This document shows, one piece after another, positions 1-8,289 of a DNA stretch of 32,185 bases. Origin of the DNA: an uncultured Erysipelotrichaceae bacterium (GTDB lineage Bacteria > Bacillota_I > Bacilli_A > RF39 > UBA660); assembly GCA_902775285.1 (NCBI GenBank), contig CACYLI010000012.1, forward strand, positions 1 to 32,185, in the 5' to 3' direction. The position numbers were made by a program, and so were the translations under genes. Every line of letters starts with the position of its first letter. Position 1 is the first letter of the stretch. The notes below the pieces were generated by a model that was given only the letters and a program-made list of their open reading frames with translations, did no database searches and was not told where the DNA came from.

Positions 1-258
1 ATAACTGTTGCTTCTTCACTTCTACTATTTCCTGAACTTGAATTACTTTCAAAATTTGGTCCACTAAATGCATGACTTCCTCTATCACCTATATCTACTC
101 GTGGCTTTTCTCCTGTTTCTACATTATTTTGAGTTGATTGACTTTCATTTATTCCTTCTCCAGGTTTATATCCTGCTAGGAAACCATTATCAAATCCACT
201 CGAATTATTTGTACTATTACTTTCTTCATTTACTATTGTTGCTTCTTCACCACTATAG
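1..258 (-). repeat. Repeat module copy C (left-edge gene)
   Basis: This DNA matches 29669-29926 without gaps (constant offset 29668), with about a dozen mismatches over 250 bases. It encodes the YSGEEAT and FLAGYKPGEG / RGSHAFSGPNF module of the left-edge protein. The start of the repeat coincides with the window edge, so it may extend further left. Confidence 0.9.
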
Positions 259-2378
259 TTTTCTACATCTTCTCTATTAAAAGATGCACTTGTTATTCCA
301 TCTAATAATCCATTAAATTCTTTACTTTCATTTTGAGATTCTGTTGAACCCACATTGTTTAAAGCCTCAATTAATTTTGGATTTACTGTAGTTGTAGGAG
401 AAGTCTTTCCTAGATAAATAAGTCCATCAGAAACTATCTTCGCACATTCTCCACTATATCCATCATAACTATCACCATCATAACTTCCTGCATCTAATTG
501 TGATAATGATTTAAATCCTTTCTCATCATAATAGTAATCTTTTATTCTACTAGCACCCTCAATAATACCATCTTCTGGTGTATTGAAAGACCCTGAAATA
601 TTATCTGAACTTTTTAATCCTAAAAAGTTATTGTTATCTAGCAAGGTTGATATATCTCCATCTTTTCCAAGTCCTGTTTCAAGACCACAAATACCAACAA
701 GAGTTAATGAATCTAATCCTGTTTTCTTAGCTGCTTCAATAAATGTTTGACCCATACCTTCAAGTTTACTATTATCATATCCCTTTTCATCTGACCAATG
801 TTTAAATAATTTATCAAGTTCTTCTGCACTAATATCATAAATTTTAGTACACATATCTTTGTCTCTTATAAGTGTTGCTATTTCAGCAGGATGACTACAT
901 ATATAATCATATGTATAATCTCTATCATTTATTGTTAATACCATTTCATTTGGTACTTTTAAATTGCTTATATCTATATTTTCTTCATCAAGATACTCTT
1001 TTATTTTAATTAATAAATCTTCTGGTAAATCACCATCTAAAGATAATAAACTACTTAAAGCATCTTCATTTAATACAGTTAATGAATCTAATAAGTTCGA
1101 TAAATCATCTTCATTACTATATTCTATCAATGGAACAAAATCTGTTTCTTTACTTGTTATATCTAAATTAAGTTTTAATGCTTCTGTTTCTAATTCTTTT
1201 TCCATTAAAGCAATTTTATCACCAGCTTCTCTAATAGAAGAAACTTCACTACTTATTTTACCCATTAAAGTAGTAATACTTGCTAAAAAAGAAGTTACAA
1301 TTGATGGTTCTTCAACAGGTACCGCTGTATCACTACTAATACCACAGCTAACACTTCCACTCTCTTTGAATGATGAAGCATTTACATAATTAGTAAATGT
1401 ATTTAAGCTTGATTCTAATGTTGTAAAATCAGTACGTAATGGATCTGAACCTTCAGGAAAAAGTAATGAACTAATCTCTGATTTATCTGTTATTTTTCTA
1501 CTTGTATAGTTACCTTCTTCATCAATATAGTATTCTGTAGCATTATAACCAAATCTATATACTTTACCATCATATGGATCTGTCCAAATTTCCGGTAAAT
1601 TTTCCCAATCAAAACTATTATTTACATCTGATAATCCATTACCAACAAGATATCTATATATTACACCATGTGTATCTCCAACATAGCCACCATTTTCTGA
1701 AGTAATATTAAATGAAACATCAATAGTATGTACACCACTATAATCTTTTACATAATTACCTTGATTAAAAAATGATCTTGTAGTTGAGTGTATATTTAAA
1801 ATTGTACAATTATTATCAATCATTGCTTGTTTTTGTTCTTTAGAAAGTGATGGATAACCAAAAGGAGGTTCTATACAATTTACAACTACATTCTGATGAC
1901 CATTCATTGCTCTTATAGCACCCATTTCAACTGAATTATCTGCGGTACTACTAAAACCCATAACAGATGAATTTTCATCCTTTAATCCATATACTTTAGC
2001 AATGTCAGTCATTAAACTATCCACTGCTTCTCCTAAATATGGATATTTATAAGGATCATTTCCATATGCTGGTCTTATAGTAATATGATCATTTAAATTT
2101 GTAAAATTATAAGCATCTAAAAATTTTCCATCAGAATAAACTCCACTTCCATAAGAATTAAAATCTATAGTTGAATCTGGTGTAATATTTTCTCCAACAG
2201 TAATAGTAAAATTGAAAGTATGTTCTACACCTTTACTATCTACATAAATATATTTAATTCCTTTTCCTTGTTCACCAAAAGAGCCACGGTATTTTTCTTT
2301 ATCTCTACTATTATATATTCCGCTTCCAGATTCTTTAAGTGCTTCAAGTACTTGTAAGTTTTGTTCTTCTGCGCTCAT
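1..2378 (-). CDS. Modular GH73-type peptidoglycan hydrolase, T7SS-linked family (3' end off window)
   Basis: An open frame runs from ATG 2378 (preceded by AGAGAGG) to base 1 with no stop, giving 792 codons; the C-terminus lies outside the window. Residues 1-250 form an alpha/beta domain with MGFSST (140-145) and GDTHG (235-239), which aligns with the N-terminus of the protein at 28783-31635. Residues 270-400 are largely helical. Residues about 512-655 look like a GH73 glucosaminidase: ICGLETGLG with candidate catalytic Glu567, followed by NNNFLGLK and an EDGIIEGASRI segment, the usual GH73 order. From residue 700 come YSGEEAT and FLAGYKPGEG repeat modules. No signal peptide or N-terminal membrane segment is seen, although a wall hydrolase must act outside the cell. 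With the paralogue sitting in a type VII secretion locus, export by that system is the best inference. The GH73 call is good; the role of the N-terminal domain is unknown. Confidence 0.85.
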   Translation of the reverse strand, partial: MSAEEQNLQVLEALKESGSGIYNSRDKEKYRGSFGEQGKGIKYIYVDSKGVEHTFNFTITVGENITPDSTIDFNSYGSGVYSDGKFLDAYNFTNLNDHITIRPAYGNDPYKYPYLGEAVDSLMTDIAKVYGLKDENSSVMGFSSTADNSVEMGAIRAMNGHQNVVVNCIEPPFGYPSLSKEQKQAMIDNNCTILNIHSTTRSFFNQGNYVKDYSGVHTIDVSFNITSENGGYVGDTHGVIYRYLVGNGLSDVNNSFDWENLPEIWTDPYDGKVYRFGYNATEYYIDEEGNYTSRKITDKSEISSLLFPEGSDPLRTDFTTLESSLNTFTNYVNASSFKESGSVSCGISSDTAVPVEEPSIVTSFLASITTLMGKISSEVSSIREAGDKIALMEKELETEALKLNLDITSKETDFVPLIEYSNEDDLSNLLDSLTVLNEDALSSLLSLDGDLPEDLLIKIKEYLDEENIDISNLKVPNEMVLTINDRDYTYDYICSHPAEIATLIRDKDMCTKIYDISAEELDKLFKHWSDEKGYDNSKLEGMGQTFIEAAKKTGLDSLTLVGICGLETGLGKDGDISTLLDNNNFLGLKSSDNISGSFNTPEDGIIEGASRIKDYYYDEKGFKSLSQLDAGSYDGDSYDGYSGECAKIVSDGLIYLGKTSPTTTVNPKLIEALNNVGSTESQNESKEFNGLLDGITSASFNREDVENYSGEEATIVNEESNSTNNSSGFDNGFLAGYKPGEGINESQSTQNNVETGEKPRVDIGDRGSHAFSGPNFESNSSSGNSRSEEATV

Positions 2379-2392
2379 AGTCAACCTCTCTT

Positions 2393-2434
2393 TACTATAT
2401 ATAATAGTATATCATTAATATAACAAATTATAAA
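2393..2434 (-). promoter_or_regulatory. Promoter of the GH73 gene with inverted repeat
   Basis: On the minus strand a -10 TATACT (2406-2411) is preceded by TGA (an extended -10) and, 17 bases further up, by a weak -35 TTTATA (2429-2434). An inverted repeat TACTAT-N5-ATAGTA (2393-2398 and 2404-2409) covers the -10 and the expected start of transcription. The same arms with a 2-base spacer sit at the -10 of the T7SS operon (32053-32066), which suggests shared control. Confidence 0.5.
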
Positions 2435-2446
2435 GTTTTTTTATAT

Positions 2447-2474
2447 AAAAAAAGCTTTGGATTTCCAAAGCTTT
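2447..2474 (-). terminator. Rho-independent terminator of the str operon
   Basis: A 10-bp perfect stem, AAAGCTTTGG pairing with CCAAAGCTTT, closes a 4-base loop and runs into a T tract on the minus strand, about 10 bases after the tuf stop codon. Confidence 0.9.
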
Positions 2475-2484
2475 AATTATTAAA

Positions 2485-3654
2485 TTATTCTAAAATTTCA
2501 GATACTACACCAGCACCAACTGTTCTACCACCTTCACGAATTGAGAAATTAGTTCCATTTTCAATTGCGATTGGAGTGATTAATTCAACAGTCATATCTA
2601 CATTATCTCCAGGCATAACCATTTCAGTTCCTTCTGGTAATGTAATAACTCCTGTAACATCAGTTGTTCTAAAGTAGAATTGTGGTCTATAGTTACTGAA
2701 GAATGGTGTATGTCTTCCACCTTCTTCTTTAGATAGAACATAAACACTAGCTTTAAATTTCTTATGTGGTGTTACTGATCCTGGTTTACAAAGAATTTGT
2801 CCTCTTTCAACATCTTCTCTATTAATACCACGAAGTAAAACTCCAGCATTATCTCCAGCTTCAGCATAATCTAATGATTTTCTAAACATTTCGATACCAG
2901 TTACAACTGTTTTTCTTGTATCTCTAATACCAACGATTTCAACTTCATCATTAAGATTTAATCTACCTCTTTCAACACGACCTGTAACAACAGTTCCACG
3001 TCCTGTGATAGTAAATACATCTTCAATACTCATTAAGAATGGTTTATCAGTATCTCTTACTGGAGTATCAATCCATGTATCAACAGCAGCCATAAGATCT
3101 TTAATAGGTTGTACCCATTTTTCATCTCCTTCAAGAGCTTTAAGAGCACTACCACGAATAACTGGAGTATTATCTCCATCAAATCCATATTCAGTTAATA
3201 ATTCTCTAACTTCCATTTCTACTAAATCAAGAAGTTCTTCATCATCAACCATATCACATTTGTTGATAAATACAACCATTTTTGGTACACCAACTTGACG
3301 TGATAATAAGATATGTTCTCTTGTTTGAGGCATTGGTCCATCTGTAGCACTAACTACAAGAATAGCACCATCCATTTGAGCAGCACCTGTAATCATGTTT
3401 TTAACATAATCAGCATGTCCTGGACAGTCAACGTGAGCATAATGACGTTTTTCAGTAGTATACTCAACGTGAGCAGTATTAATAGTAATACCTCTTTCTC
3501 TTTCTTCTGGAGCTTTATCGATTTGATCATAAGCCATAAATTCTCCAAAATATTTAGTAATTGCAGCTGTTAATGTTGTTTTACCATGGTCAACGTGTCC
3601 AATAGTACCAATATTAACATGTTCTTTAGAACGATCGAATTTTTGTTTTGCCAT
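2485..3654 (-). CDS. tuf: Elongation factor Tu
   Basis: EF-Tu is the GTPase that delivers aminoacyl-tRNA to the ribosomal A site. The 389-residue product is close to the usual 394-395. It shows the P-loop GHVDHGKT (residues 19-26), the switch [14 protein letters not shown], and the guanine motif NKCDMVD, followed by the two beta-barrel domains and the conserved C-terminus ending in a GRTVGAGVV motif. The start is set by a strong AGGAGG just upstream. It is the last gene of the str operon, 93 bases after fusA. That gap holds a good internal promoter, so tuf can also be expressed alone. A strong terminator follows. The identification is secure. Confidence 0.99.
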   Translation of the reverse strand: MAKQKFDRSKEHVNIGTIGHVDHGKTTLTAAITKYFGEFMAYDQIDKAPEERERGITINTAHVEYTTEKRHYAHVDCPGHADYVKNMITGAAQMDGAILVVSATDGPMPQTREHILLSRQVGVPKMVVFINKCDMVDDEELLDLVEMEVRELLTEYGFDGDNTPVIRGSALKALEGDEKWVQPIKDLMAAVDTWIDTPVRDTDKPFLMSIEDVFTITGRGTVVTGRVERGRLNLNDEVEIVGIRDTRKTVVTGIEMFRKSLDYAEAGDNAGVLLRGINREDVERGQILCKPGSVTPHKKFKASVYVLSKEEGGRHTPFFSNYRPQFYFRTTDVTGVITLPEGTEMVMPGDNVDMTVELITPIAIENGTNFSIREGGRTVGAGVVSEILE

Positions 3655-3683
3655 TTTACTTTTCCTCCTTTTTCAATATATAT

Positions 3684-3712
3684 ATTTTATCTAATACTTG
3701 AGCCATTTTCAA
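3684..3712 (-). promoter_or_regulatory. Internal promoter for tuf
   Basis: In the fusA-tuf gap the minus strand carries TTGAAA (3707-3712), a 17-base spacer, and TAAAAT (3684-3689), about 30 bases before the start codon and upstream of AGGAGG. This would uncouple tuf from rpsL-rpsG-fusA and allow extra EF-Tu, which is known for several bacteria. Confidence 0.7.
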
Positions 3713-3715
3713 GTA
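3695..3715 (-). repeat. Inverted repeat over the tuf promoter
   Basis: TACTTGA-N7-TCAAGTA is a perfect 7-bp inverted repeat that spans the -35 and most of the spacer of the tuf promoter. It could be a protein-binding site, or in read-through RNA a hairpin or processing site between fusA and tuf. No T tract follows, so it does not look like a terminator. Confidence 0.6.
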
Positions 3716-3747
3716 TAAATAACTAAATTGGCAACTAGAGTGTACGA

Positions 3748-5820
3748 TTATTGTACACCATTTTTCTTAATAATATCTTCAGCTATACTCTTTGGTACTT
3801 CTTCATAATGATCAAATATCATTTGATAAGTTCCACGTCCTTGAGTATTACTTCTAAGAACAGTCATATAACCGAACATTTCTGAAAGTGGTACCATTGC
3901 TTTAATAGCAATATCTTTACCCATACTTTCATTTCCAAGAGGTCTACCTCTTCTACTAGTTAAGTCTCCCATTACAGTTCCCATGAATTCTTCTGGAACT
4001 CTAACTTCTACATTCATAATTGGTTCTAAAATGCATGGATTACATTTATTCTTAGCTTCTTTTAATGCCATAGAAGCAGCAATTTTGAATGCCATTTCAT
4101 TTGAGTCTACATCATGATAAGATCCATCAAATAATGTACACTTAACATCTATCATTGGATATCCTGCTAGTACTCCACCAGCAAGTGCTTCTTGAAGTCC
4201 TTTATCTACAACTGGAATATATTCTCTAGGAACAACTCCACCAACAACTTCATCAACAAATTCATATCCTTTATCTTTATTTGGTTCAAATTTAACCCAA
4301 ACATGTCCATATTGTCCACGTCCACCTGATTGTTTAATGTATTTACCTTCACATTCTGCAGCAGTTTTTAATGTTTCTCTATAAGCTACTTGTGGTTTAC
4401 CAACATTAGCTTCAACATTAAATTCTCTTCTCATTCTATCAACTAAAACATCTAAGTGAAGTTCACCCATACCAGCAATAATTGTTTGACCAGTTTCATG
4501 ATCAGTTTTTGCTCTGAATGATGGGTCTTCTTTAGCTAATTTTTGTAAAGCTAAACTCATTTTTTCTTGATCTGCTTTTGATTTTGGTTCAATAGCAAGT
4601 TCAATAACAGGTTCTGGGAATACCATTTTTTCTAAAATAACTTGATGTTTTTCATCACATAATGTATCTCCTGTAGTAGTATCTTTAAGACCTACAGCAG
4701 CAGCTATTTCACCAGCATATACTTCTTGAATTTCTTTTCTTTGATTAGCATGCATTTGAAGTATACGTCCGATTCTTTCTTTTTCTCCATTAGTTGAGTT
4801 CATTACATAACTTCCACTCTTTAATACACCTGAATAAACACGGAAGAATGTTAGGTTTCCAACAAATGGGTCATTCATAACTTTAAATGCTAATGCTGCA
4901 AATGGTTCTGAATCACTTGCTTTTCTTTCGACAGGATTATCATTCATATCAATTCCTTTAACAGCTGCAATATCTGTAGGAGCTGGTAAATAATCAATAA
5001 CAGCATCTAAAGCAAGTTTAACACCCATATTACCAAGTGCAGTTCCACACATAACTGGGAATAATTTAACTTCTAAAGTTCCTTTTCTAATTGCTGATTT
5101 TAATAAATCAACAGAAATTTCATTACCTTCAAGATAAGTTTCCATTAACTCATCACTAAATTCTGAAGCAGCTTCAATTAATTCTTCTCTCATTGATTCT
5201 GCTTTAGATTTTAATTCACTAGGTATTTCTATTTCTTTTGGATTTTCTTCTTGTTTTCCATCATATTGATAAGCTTTCATAGTAACTAAATCAATAATTC
5301 CATTGAAATTATCTTCAGCTCCAATTGGAAGTTGAATAGCTACAGCATGTTCACTTAATCTATCTTTAGCAGCTTTTAAACTAAATTCAAAATCTGCTCC
5401 CATTTTATCCATTTTATTACAGAAAATCATTCTTGGAACCATATAATCATTTGCTTGTCTCCAAACTTGTTCAGTTTGTGTTTCTGGTCCAGCTTGTGAG
5501 TCAAGTAATGCAATAGCACCATCTAATACTCTTAAACTACGAGCAACTTCAATAGTAAAGTCTACGTGTCCAGGAGTATCTATAATATTGAATCTATATT
5601 CTTTCCAGTGTGCAGTAGTTGCAGCACTAGTTATTGTAATACCTCTTTCTTTTTCTTGTTCCATCCAGTCCATTTGAGATTCACCATCATGTGTTTCACC
5701 AATTTTATGAATTCTACCTGTATGGAATAATACACGTTCCGTAAATGTAGTTTTTCCGGCATCGATATGAGCCATGATACCAATATTACGAAGTTTATTT
5801 AATGCAACATCACGTGCCAT
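3748..5820 (-). CDS. fusA: Elongation factor G
   Basis: EF-G is the GTPase that drives translocation of tRNA and mRNA on the ribosome and, with RRF, splits ribosomes for recycling. The 690-residue protein has the expected length. It shows the P-loop AHIDAGKT (17-24), the switch region RGITITSA, the G3 motif DTPGHVDFT and the guanine motif NKMDKMGA, followed by the domain II-V sequence with the conserved RGRPLG segment near the C-terminus. It is the third gene of the str operon, 15 bases after rpsG, with AGGGAGAAAA before the ATG. Nothing unusual is visible and the call is secure. Confidence 0.99.
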   Translation of the reverse strand: MARDVALNKLRNIGIMAHIDAGKTTFTERVLFHTGRIHKIGETHDGESQMDWMEQEKERGITITSAATTAHWKEYRFNIIDTPGHVDFTIEVARSLRVLDGAIALLDSQAGPETQTEQVWRQANDYMVPRMIFCNKMDKMGADFEFSLKAAKDRLSEHAVAIQLPIGAEDNFNGIIDLVTMKAYQYDGKQEENPKEIEIPSELKSKAESMREELIEAASEFSDELMETYLEGNEISVDLLKSAIRKGTLEVKLFPVMCGTALGNMGVKLALDAVIDYLPAPTDIAAVKGIDMNDNPVERKASDSEPFAALAFKVMNDPFVGNLTFFRVYSGVLKSGSYVMNSTNGEKERIGRILQMHANQRKEIQEVYAGEIAAAVGLKDTTTGDTLCDEKHQVILEKMVFPEPVIELAIEPKSKADQEKMSLALQKLAKEDPSFRAKTDHETGQTIIAGMGELHLDVLVDRMRREFNVEANVGKPQVAYRETLKTAAECEGKYIKQSGGRGQYGHVWVKFEPNKDKGYEFVDEVVGGVVPREYIPVVDKGLQEALAGGVLAGYPMIDVKCTLFDGSYHDVDSNEMAFKIAASMALKEAKNKCNPCILEPIMNVEVRVPEEFMGTVMGDLTSRRGRPLGNESMGKDIAIKAMVPLSEMFGYMTVLRSNTQGRGTYQMIFDHYEEVPKSIAEDIIKKNGVQ

Positions 5821-5835
5821 AAGTTTTCTCCCTTC

Positions 5836-6303
5836 TTACCATCTATAATGTGCATAAGCTTTATTAGCTTCTGCCATTTTATGAGTATCTTCACGTTTTT
5901 TAACTGCTCCACCTACACCGTTAGATGCATCAATGATTTCAGCAGCTAAATTTTCTGCCATACCTTTACCATTTCTATTTTTAGCATATTGAATTAACCA
6001 TCTTAAAGTTAAAGCATTTGCTCTATCTTCTCTAACTTCCATAGGTACAGAATAATTACTTCCACCTATTCTTCTACTCTTTATTTCTAAAGCTGGTTTA
6101 ACATTTTCAAATGCTTGATTTAATACTTCTAGTGGATCTTTCTTAGTTTTATCTTTAACTATATCAAGAGCACTATATAATATTTTTTGTGCAGTTCCTT
6201 TTTTACCATCTAACATAATTCCATTGATTAATTTAGTAATCATTTTAGAATTATATATTGGATCTGCTAAAACATCTCTTTTAATTGCTTGTCTTTTACG
6301 CAT
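5836..6303 (-). CDS. rpsG: 30S ribosomal protein S7
   Basis: S7 is a primary assembly protein of the 30S head and contacts the 3' domain of 16S rRNA near the E site. The 155-residue product has the usual length and the hallmark segments [33 protein letters not shown] and the C-terminal [15 protein letters not shown]. It lies between rpsL (29 bases upstream) and fusA (15 bases downstream) with a good ribosome binding site. S7 autoregulates the str operon in some bacteria, but I see no clear S7 target in the short rpsL-rpsG gap. Confidence 0.99.
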   Translation of the reverse strand: MRKRQAIKRDVLADPIYNSKMITKLINGIMLDGKKGTAQKILYSALDIVKDKTKKDPLEVLNQAFENVKPALEIKSRRIGGSNYSVPMEVREDRANALTLRWLIQYAKNRNGKGMAENLAAEIIDASNGVGGAVKKREDTHKMAEANKAYAHYRW

Positions 6304-6332
6304 GAATATTCTCCTTTCTTATATATTATTAA

Positions 6333-6746
6333 TTAGTTTTTAGGTTTTTTAGTTCCGTATTTACTTCTACCTTGTCTTCTCTTATCAATTCCAGCTGTAT
6401 CTAAAGTACCACGTACAATATGATAACGAACACCGATAAGATCTTTAACACGTCCACCACGAATTAAAACAACACTATGTTCTTGTAAGTTGTGTCCTTC
6501 TCCACCAATATAGCAAGTAACTTCCATTCCGTTACTTAATCTAACTCTTGCTATTTTTCTTAAAGCTGAGTTTGGTTTTTTAGGAGTTTTAGTAGAAACA
6601 CGAGTACATACTCCACGTTTTTGTGGTGAAGTATTATTTGTTCTCTTTTTATCTTTAGAATTGTAACCAACATTTAATGCTGGGCTTTTACTTTTCTTAG
6701 TTTTACTTCCTCTACCATTTCTAACTAATTGATTAATTGTAGCCAT
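6333..6746 (-). CDS. rpsL: 30S ribosomal protein S12
   Basis: S12 sits at the decoding centre, where it monitors codon-anticodon pairing; changes in it give streptomycin resistance. The 137-residue protein carries [15 protein letters not shown], with the Lys that is changed in classic resistance alleles still present, and the second loop [17 protein letters not shown]. It is the first gene of the str operon. A consensus promoter lies upstream with a leader of about 85-90 bases containing two hairpins, and AAAGGAGA precedes the ATG. Confidence 0.99.
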   Translation of the reverse strand: MATINQLVRNGRGSKTKKSKSPALNVGYNSKDKKRTNNTSPQKRGVCTRVSTKTPKKPNSALRKIARVRLSNGMEVTCYIGGEGHNLQEHSVVLIRGGRVKDLIGVRYHIVRGTLDTAGIDKRRQGRSKYGTKKPKN

Positions 6747-6766
6747 TTAAAAATTCTCCTTTCTTT

Positions 6767-6827
6767 ATACACATTTCCAGGTGTATCATAATCCCTATTT
6801 TTTAAGGTTTTCACTTGCATGAAAACC
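6767..6827 (-). promoter_or_regulatory. rpsL leader with two hairpins
   Basis: The untranslated leader between the promoter and rpsL can form GGTTTTCA-N6-TGAAAACC (6806-6827) and, next to the ribosome binding site, ATACAC-N8-GTGTAT (6767-6786). The second helix ends only a few bases before the SD. Either could tune translation or mRNA stability. I cannot assign either to a known ribosomal-protein leader family. Confidence 0.5.
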
Positions 6828-6840
6828 CGAAATCTATTTG

Positions 6841-6869
6841 ATTTTAACATTAAAAATAGCTAATGTCAA
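6841..6869 (-). promoter_or_regulatory. Main promoter of the str operon
   Basis: A consensus TTGACA (-35, 6864-6869), a spacer of exactly 17 bases, and TAAAAT (-10, 6841-6846) read toward rpsL. It is among the strongest promoters in the window, as expected for translation genes. Confidence 0.88.
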
Positions 6870-6889
6870 CAGTATTTTTTAATTATTTT

Positions 6890-7456
6890 TTATTTACAAT
6901 AATTTAAATTCTTACTATCTTTTCCCTCTACTACAATATTTGCAATTAATTTTGTACCAAGCATATCTATTTGATTTTCATTTTCATCATAACTAATCCA
7001 TATATATAAATCAAAATTCATACTACTATTTCCTTCTATAAAAACATTATCTATTAAAGTAAGATTACTATTATTATGAGCCCCACTAAAATTACCTTCT
7101 TTTTCATAATCATTACCAACTATTTTATATTTAAAATATTTATTTGCTAATTCACTTGAAATAGTATCTATATTTAATGATACTTTAGTACATGAATTTA
7201 ATGACTTTTCAGATGAAATAATTGAAAAATTCTTTTTATATGCTAACATTTCATAATCTGTATCATATATTGGAGCTATATCTTTAGCATCTAATTCTTC
7301 ATCATCTACTTTTAAATCAACTACACCTGTTGTAACTTTTGTTTCTTTTATATCTTTACTAATTATATTAGCTCCAAAATAAGATAGAGAAATAGATGAA
7401 ACAGCAACTATCATTATTAAAATTATTATTATTAAATATTTTATTGATGTTTTCAT
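6890..7456 (-). CDS. SipW/TasA-type secreted protein (camelysin-like), putative
   Basis: This 188-residue protein starts with Lys and a hydrophobic stretch (residues 7-29). It continues as SLSYFGANI and, after about 14 residues, TGVVDLKV. A signal segment, an aromatic-Phe pair and then a TG-x-(V/L)-D-L-x-V strand are typical of SipW-dependent TasA/camelysin-like surface and matrix proteins. The rest is beta-rich, with two Cys (about residues 93 and 187) that could pair. It follows a 68-aa Cys-rich membrane protein by 9 bases on the same strand with AGGAAGAAC before the ATG, so the two are one unit. No terminator is seen before the str promoter just downstream. The family call rests on pattern only and is moderate. 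Confidence 0.5.
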   Translation of the reverse strand: MKTSIKYLIIIILIMIVAVSSISLSYFGANIISKDIKETKVTTGVVDLKVDDEELDAKDIAPIYDTDYEMLAYKKNFSIISSEKSLNSCTKVSLNIDTISSELANKYFKYKIVGNDYEKEGNFSGAHNNSNLTLIDNVFIEGNSSMNFDLYIWISYDENENQIDMLGTKLIANIVVEGKDSKNLNYCK

Positions 7457-7465
7457 ATGTTCTTC

Positions 7466-7672
7466 CTACTCTTCCATTTCTTTTAAATTAATACAATTAT
7501 TATTATATTTATCACAACACATACCATCTTTATAAGTCCAATCTTTACCATAATTTCTACAAAAATTAGGTTTATTAAAAATACCAAATAGTATTCCAGT
7601 TATGAAAAACAATAATACTATAATTATAATTACTAATAATATATTAATAAATTTCTTTTTCACTTTATTCAT
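7466..7672 (-). CDS. Small Cys-rich membrane protein, unknown
   Basis: The 68-residue product has a basic N-terminus, one long hydrophobic segment (about residues 9-31), and a short outer part with four Cys (C38, C52, C53, C59), a KDGMCCD motif and an acidic end. It could be a small membrane-anchored extracytoplasmic peptide, possibly disulfide bonded. AAAGGAG precedes the start. It lies 9 bases before the TasA-like gene and probably shares its transcript. I do not recognise a family. Confidence 0.6.
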   Translation of the reverse strand: MNKVKKKFINILLVIIIIVLLFFITGILFGIFNKPNFCRNYGKDWTYKDGMCCDKYNNNCINLKEMEE

Positions 7673-7700
7673 AAAACTCCTTTATTTAATATTATCAAAA

Positions 7701-7730
7701 AAAAAGTGATAAATCAATTTTATCACTTTT
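7701..7730 (-). terminator. Rho-independent terminator after the 152-aa gene
   Basis: AAAGTGATAAA-N5-TTTATCACTTT (7703-7729) is an 11-bp stem followed on the minus strand by a run of nine T. It lies just after the stop of the gene at 7739 and before the start of the 68-aa gene. Confidence 0.9.
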
Positions 7731-7738
7731 CATTATAA

Positions 7739-8197
7739 TTATAATTTCTTTTTTAATTCACTAATTTTATCAGTATATGATCCTATAGTACCAAGGTTTA
7801 AACCTACTGAAAATCCTTCTACTCCAAGAGCTATACTTTTTAATAATGTTTCTAAATATTCATCATTTTGCATTATATTCATTGTTGCATTTAATGCCCA
7901 TAATCCAGCTATGCTTGCTTCAAACAATCTATTACCATTAAGTTTTTTAATTTCTTCAGATGTTTCACTATTTTGATTTTGTTTTAATTCATTTATTTTT
8001 TCAGTATTATCTATAAAATCATATGTTGATAATCCAGAAATACTTCCTGCTAAAGCTATAACTATTTGACTTGTAACATCTATATTTGGTGTTCCCATTA
8101 TTTGAAGAGCACATCCTGTAGTAATTGAAGTAGCTAATGCTATTGCTATATTTCTTTGTCTTTTTAATTTGTTAATATCATTTAAATTATTATTCAT
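7739..8197 (-). CDS. Small hydrophobic protein, unknown
   Basis: The 152-residue product has a basic, Asn-rich start and two or three moderately hydrophobic helices (about 18-34, 44-58 and 95-110), with a polar charged linker at 63-88 rich in Lys, Glu and Asn. The small-residue pattern (IALAGSISGLST) suggests membrane-associated helical hairpins. It has its own consensus promoter, a strong SD (AAAGGGGG) and its own terminator, so it is a single-gene unit. No known family is recognised. Confidence 0.7.
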   Translation of the reverse strand: MNNNLNDINKLKRQRNIAIALATSITTGCALQIMGTPNIDVTSQIVIALAGSISGLSTYDFIDNTEKINELKQNQNSETSEEIKKLNGNRLFEASIAGLWALNATMNIMQNDEYLETLLKSIALGVEGFSVGLNLGTIGSYTDKISELKKKL

Positions 8198-8223
8198 AAA
8201 TCCCCCTTTTTAAATGCACATAG

Positions 8224-8252
8224 ATTATACCATAAAACACTCAAAAAGTCAA
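8224..8252 (-). promoter_or_regulatory. Promoter of the 152-aa gene
   Basis: TTGACT (8247-8252), a 17-base spacer and TATAAT (8224-8229) lie about 26 bases before the start codon of the gene ending at 7739. Confidence 0.88.
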
Positions 8253-8261
8253 CTTTAAGTT

Positions 8262-8289
8262 AAAAAAAGAAGATTAATTAAAATCTTCT
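8262..8289 (-). terminator. Rho-independent terminator of der
   Basis: AGAAGATT-N6-AATCTTCT (8268-8289) forms an 8-bp stem that begins at the der stop codon and runs into seven T on the minus strand. Confidence 0.88.

Noticed and set aside
68-280. Plus-strand open frame and a similar one at 29736-29939
   Set aside because: Both are antisense to the repeat modules of the two large genes and resemble each other only because the DNA repeats. No SD, Leu/His/Tyr-rich composition.
964-1389. Plus-strand open frame of 141 codons
   Set aside because: Antisense to the GH73 gene, whose reading frame is open and gives recognisable domains; Ser/Leu-rich shadow.
3005-3573. Two plus-strand open frames over tuf
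   Set aside because: Both lie antisense to the highly conserved tuf gene and have no family features or binding site.
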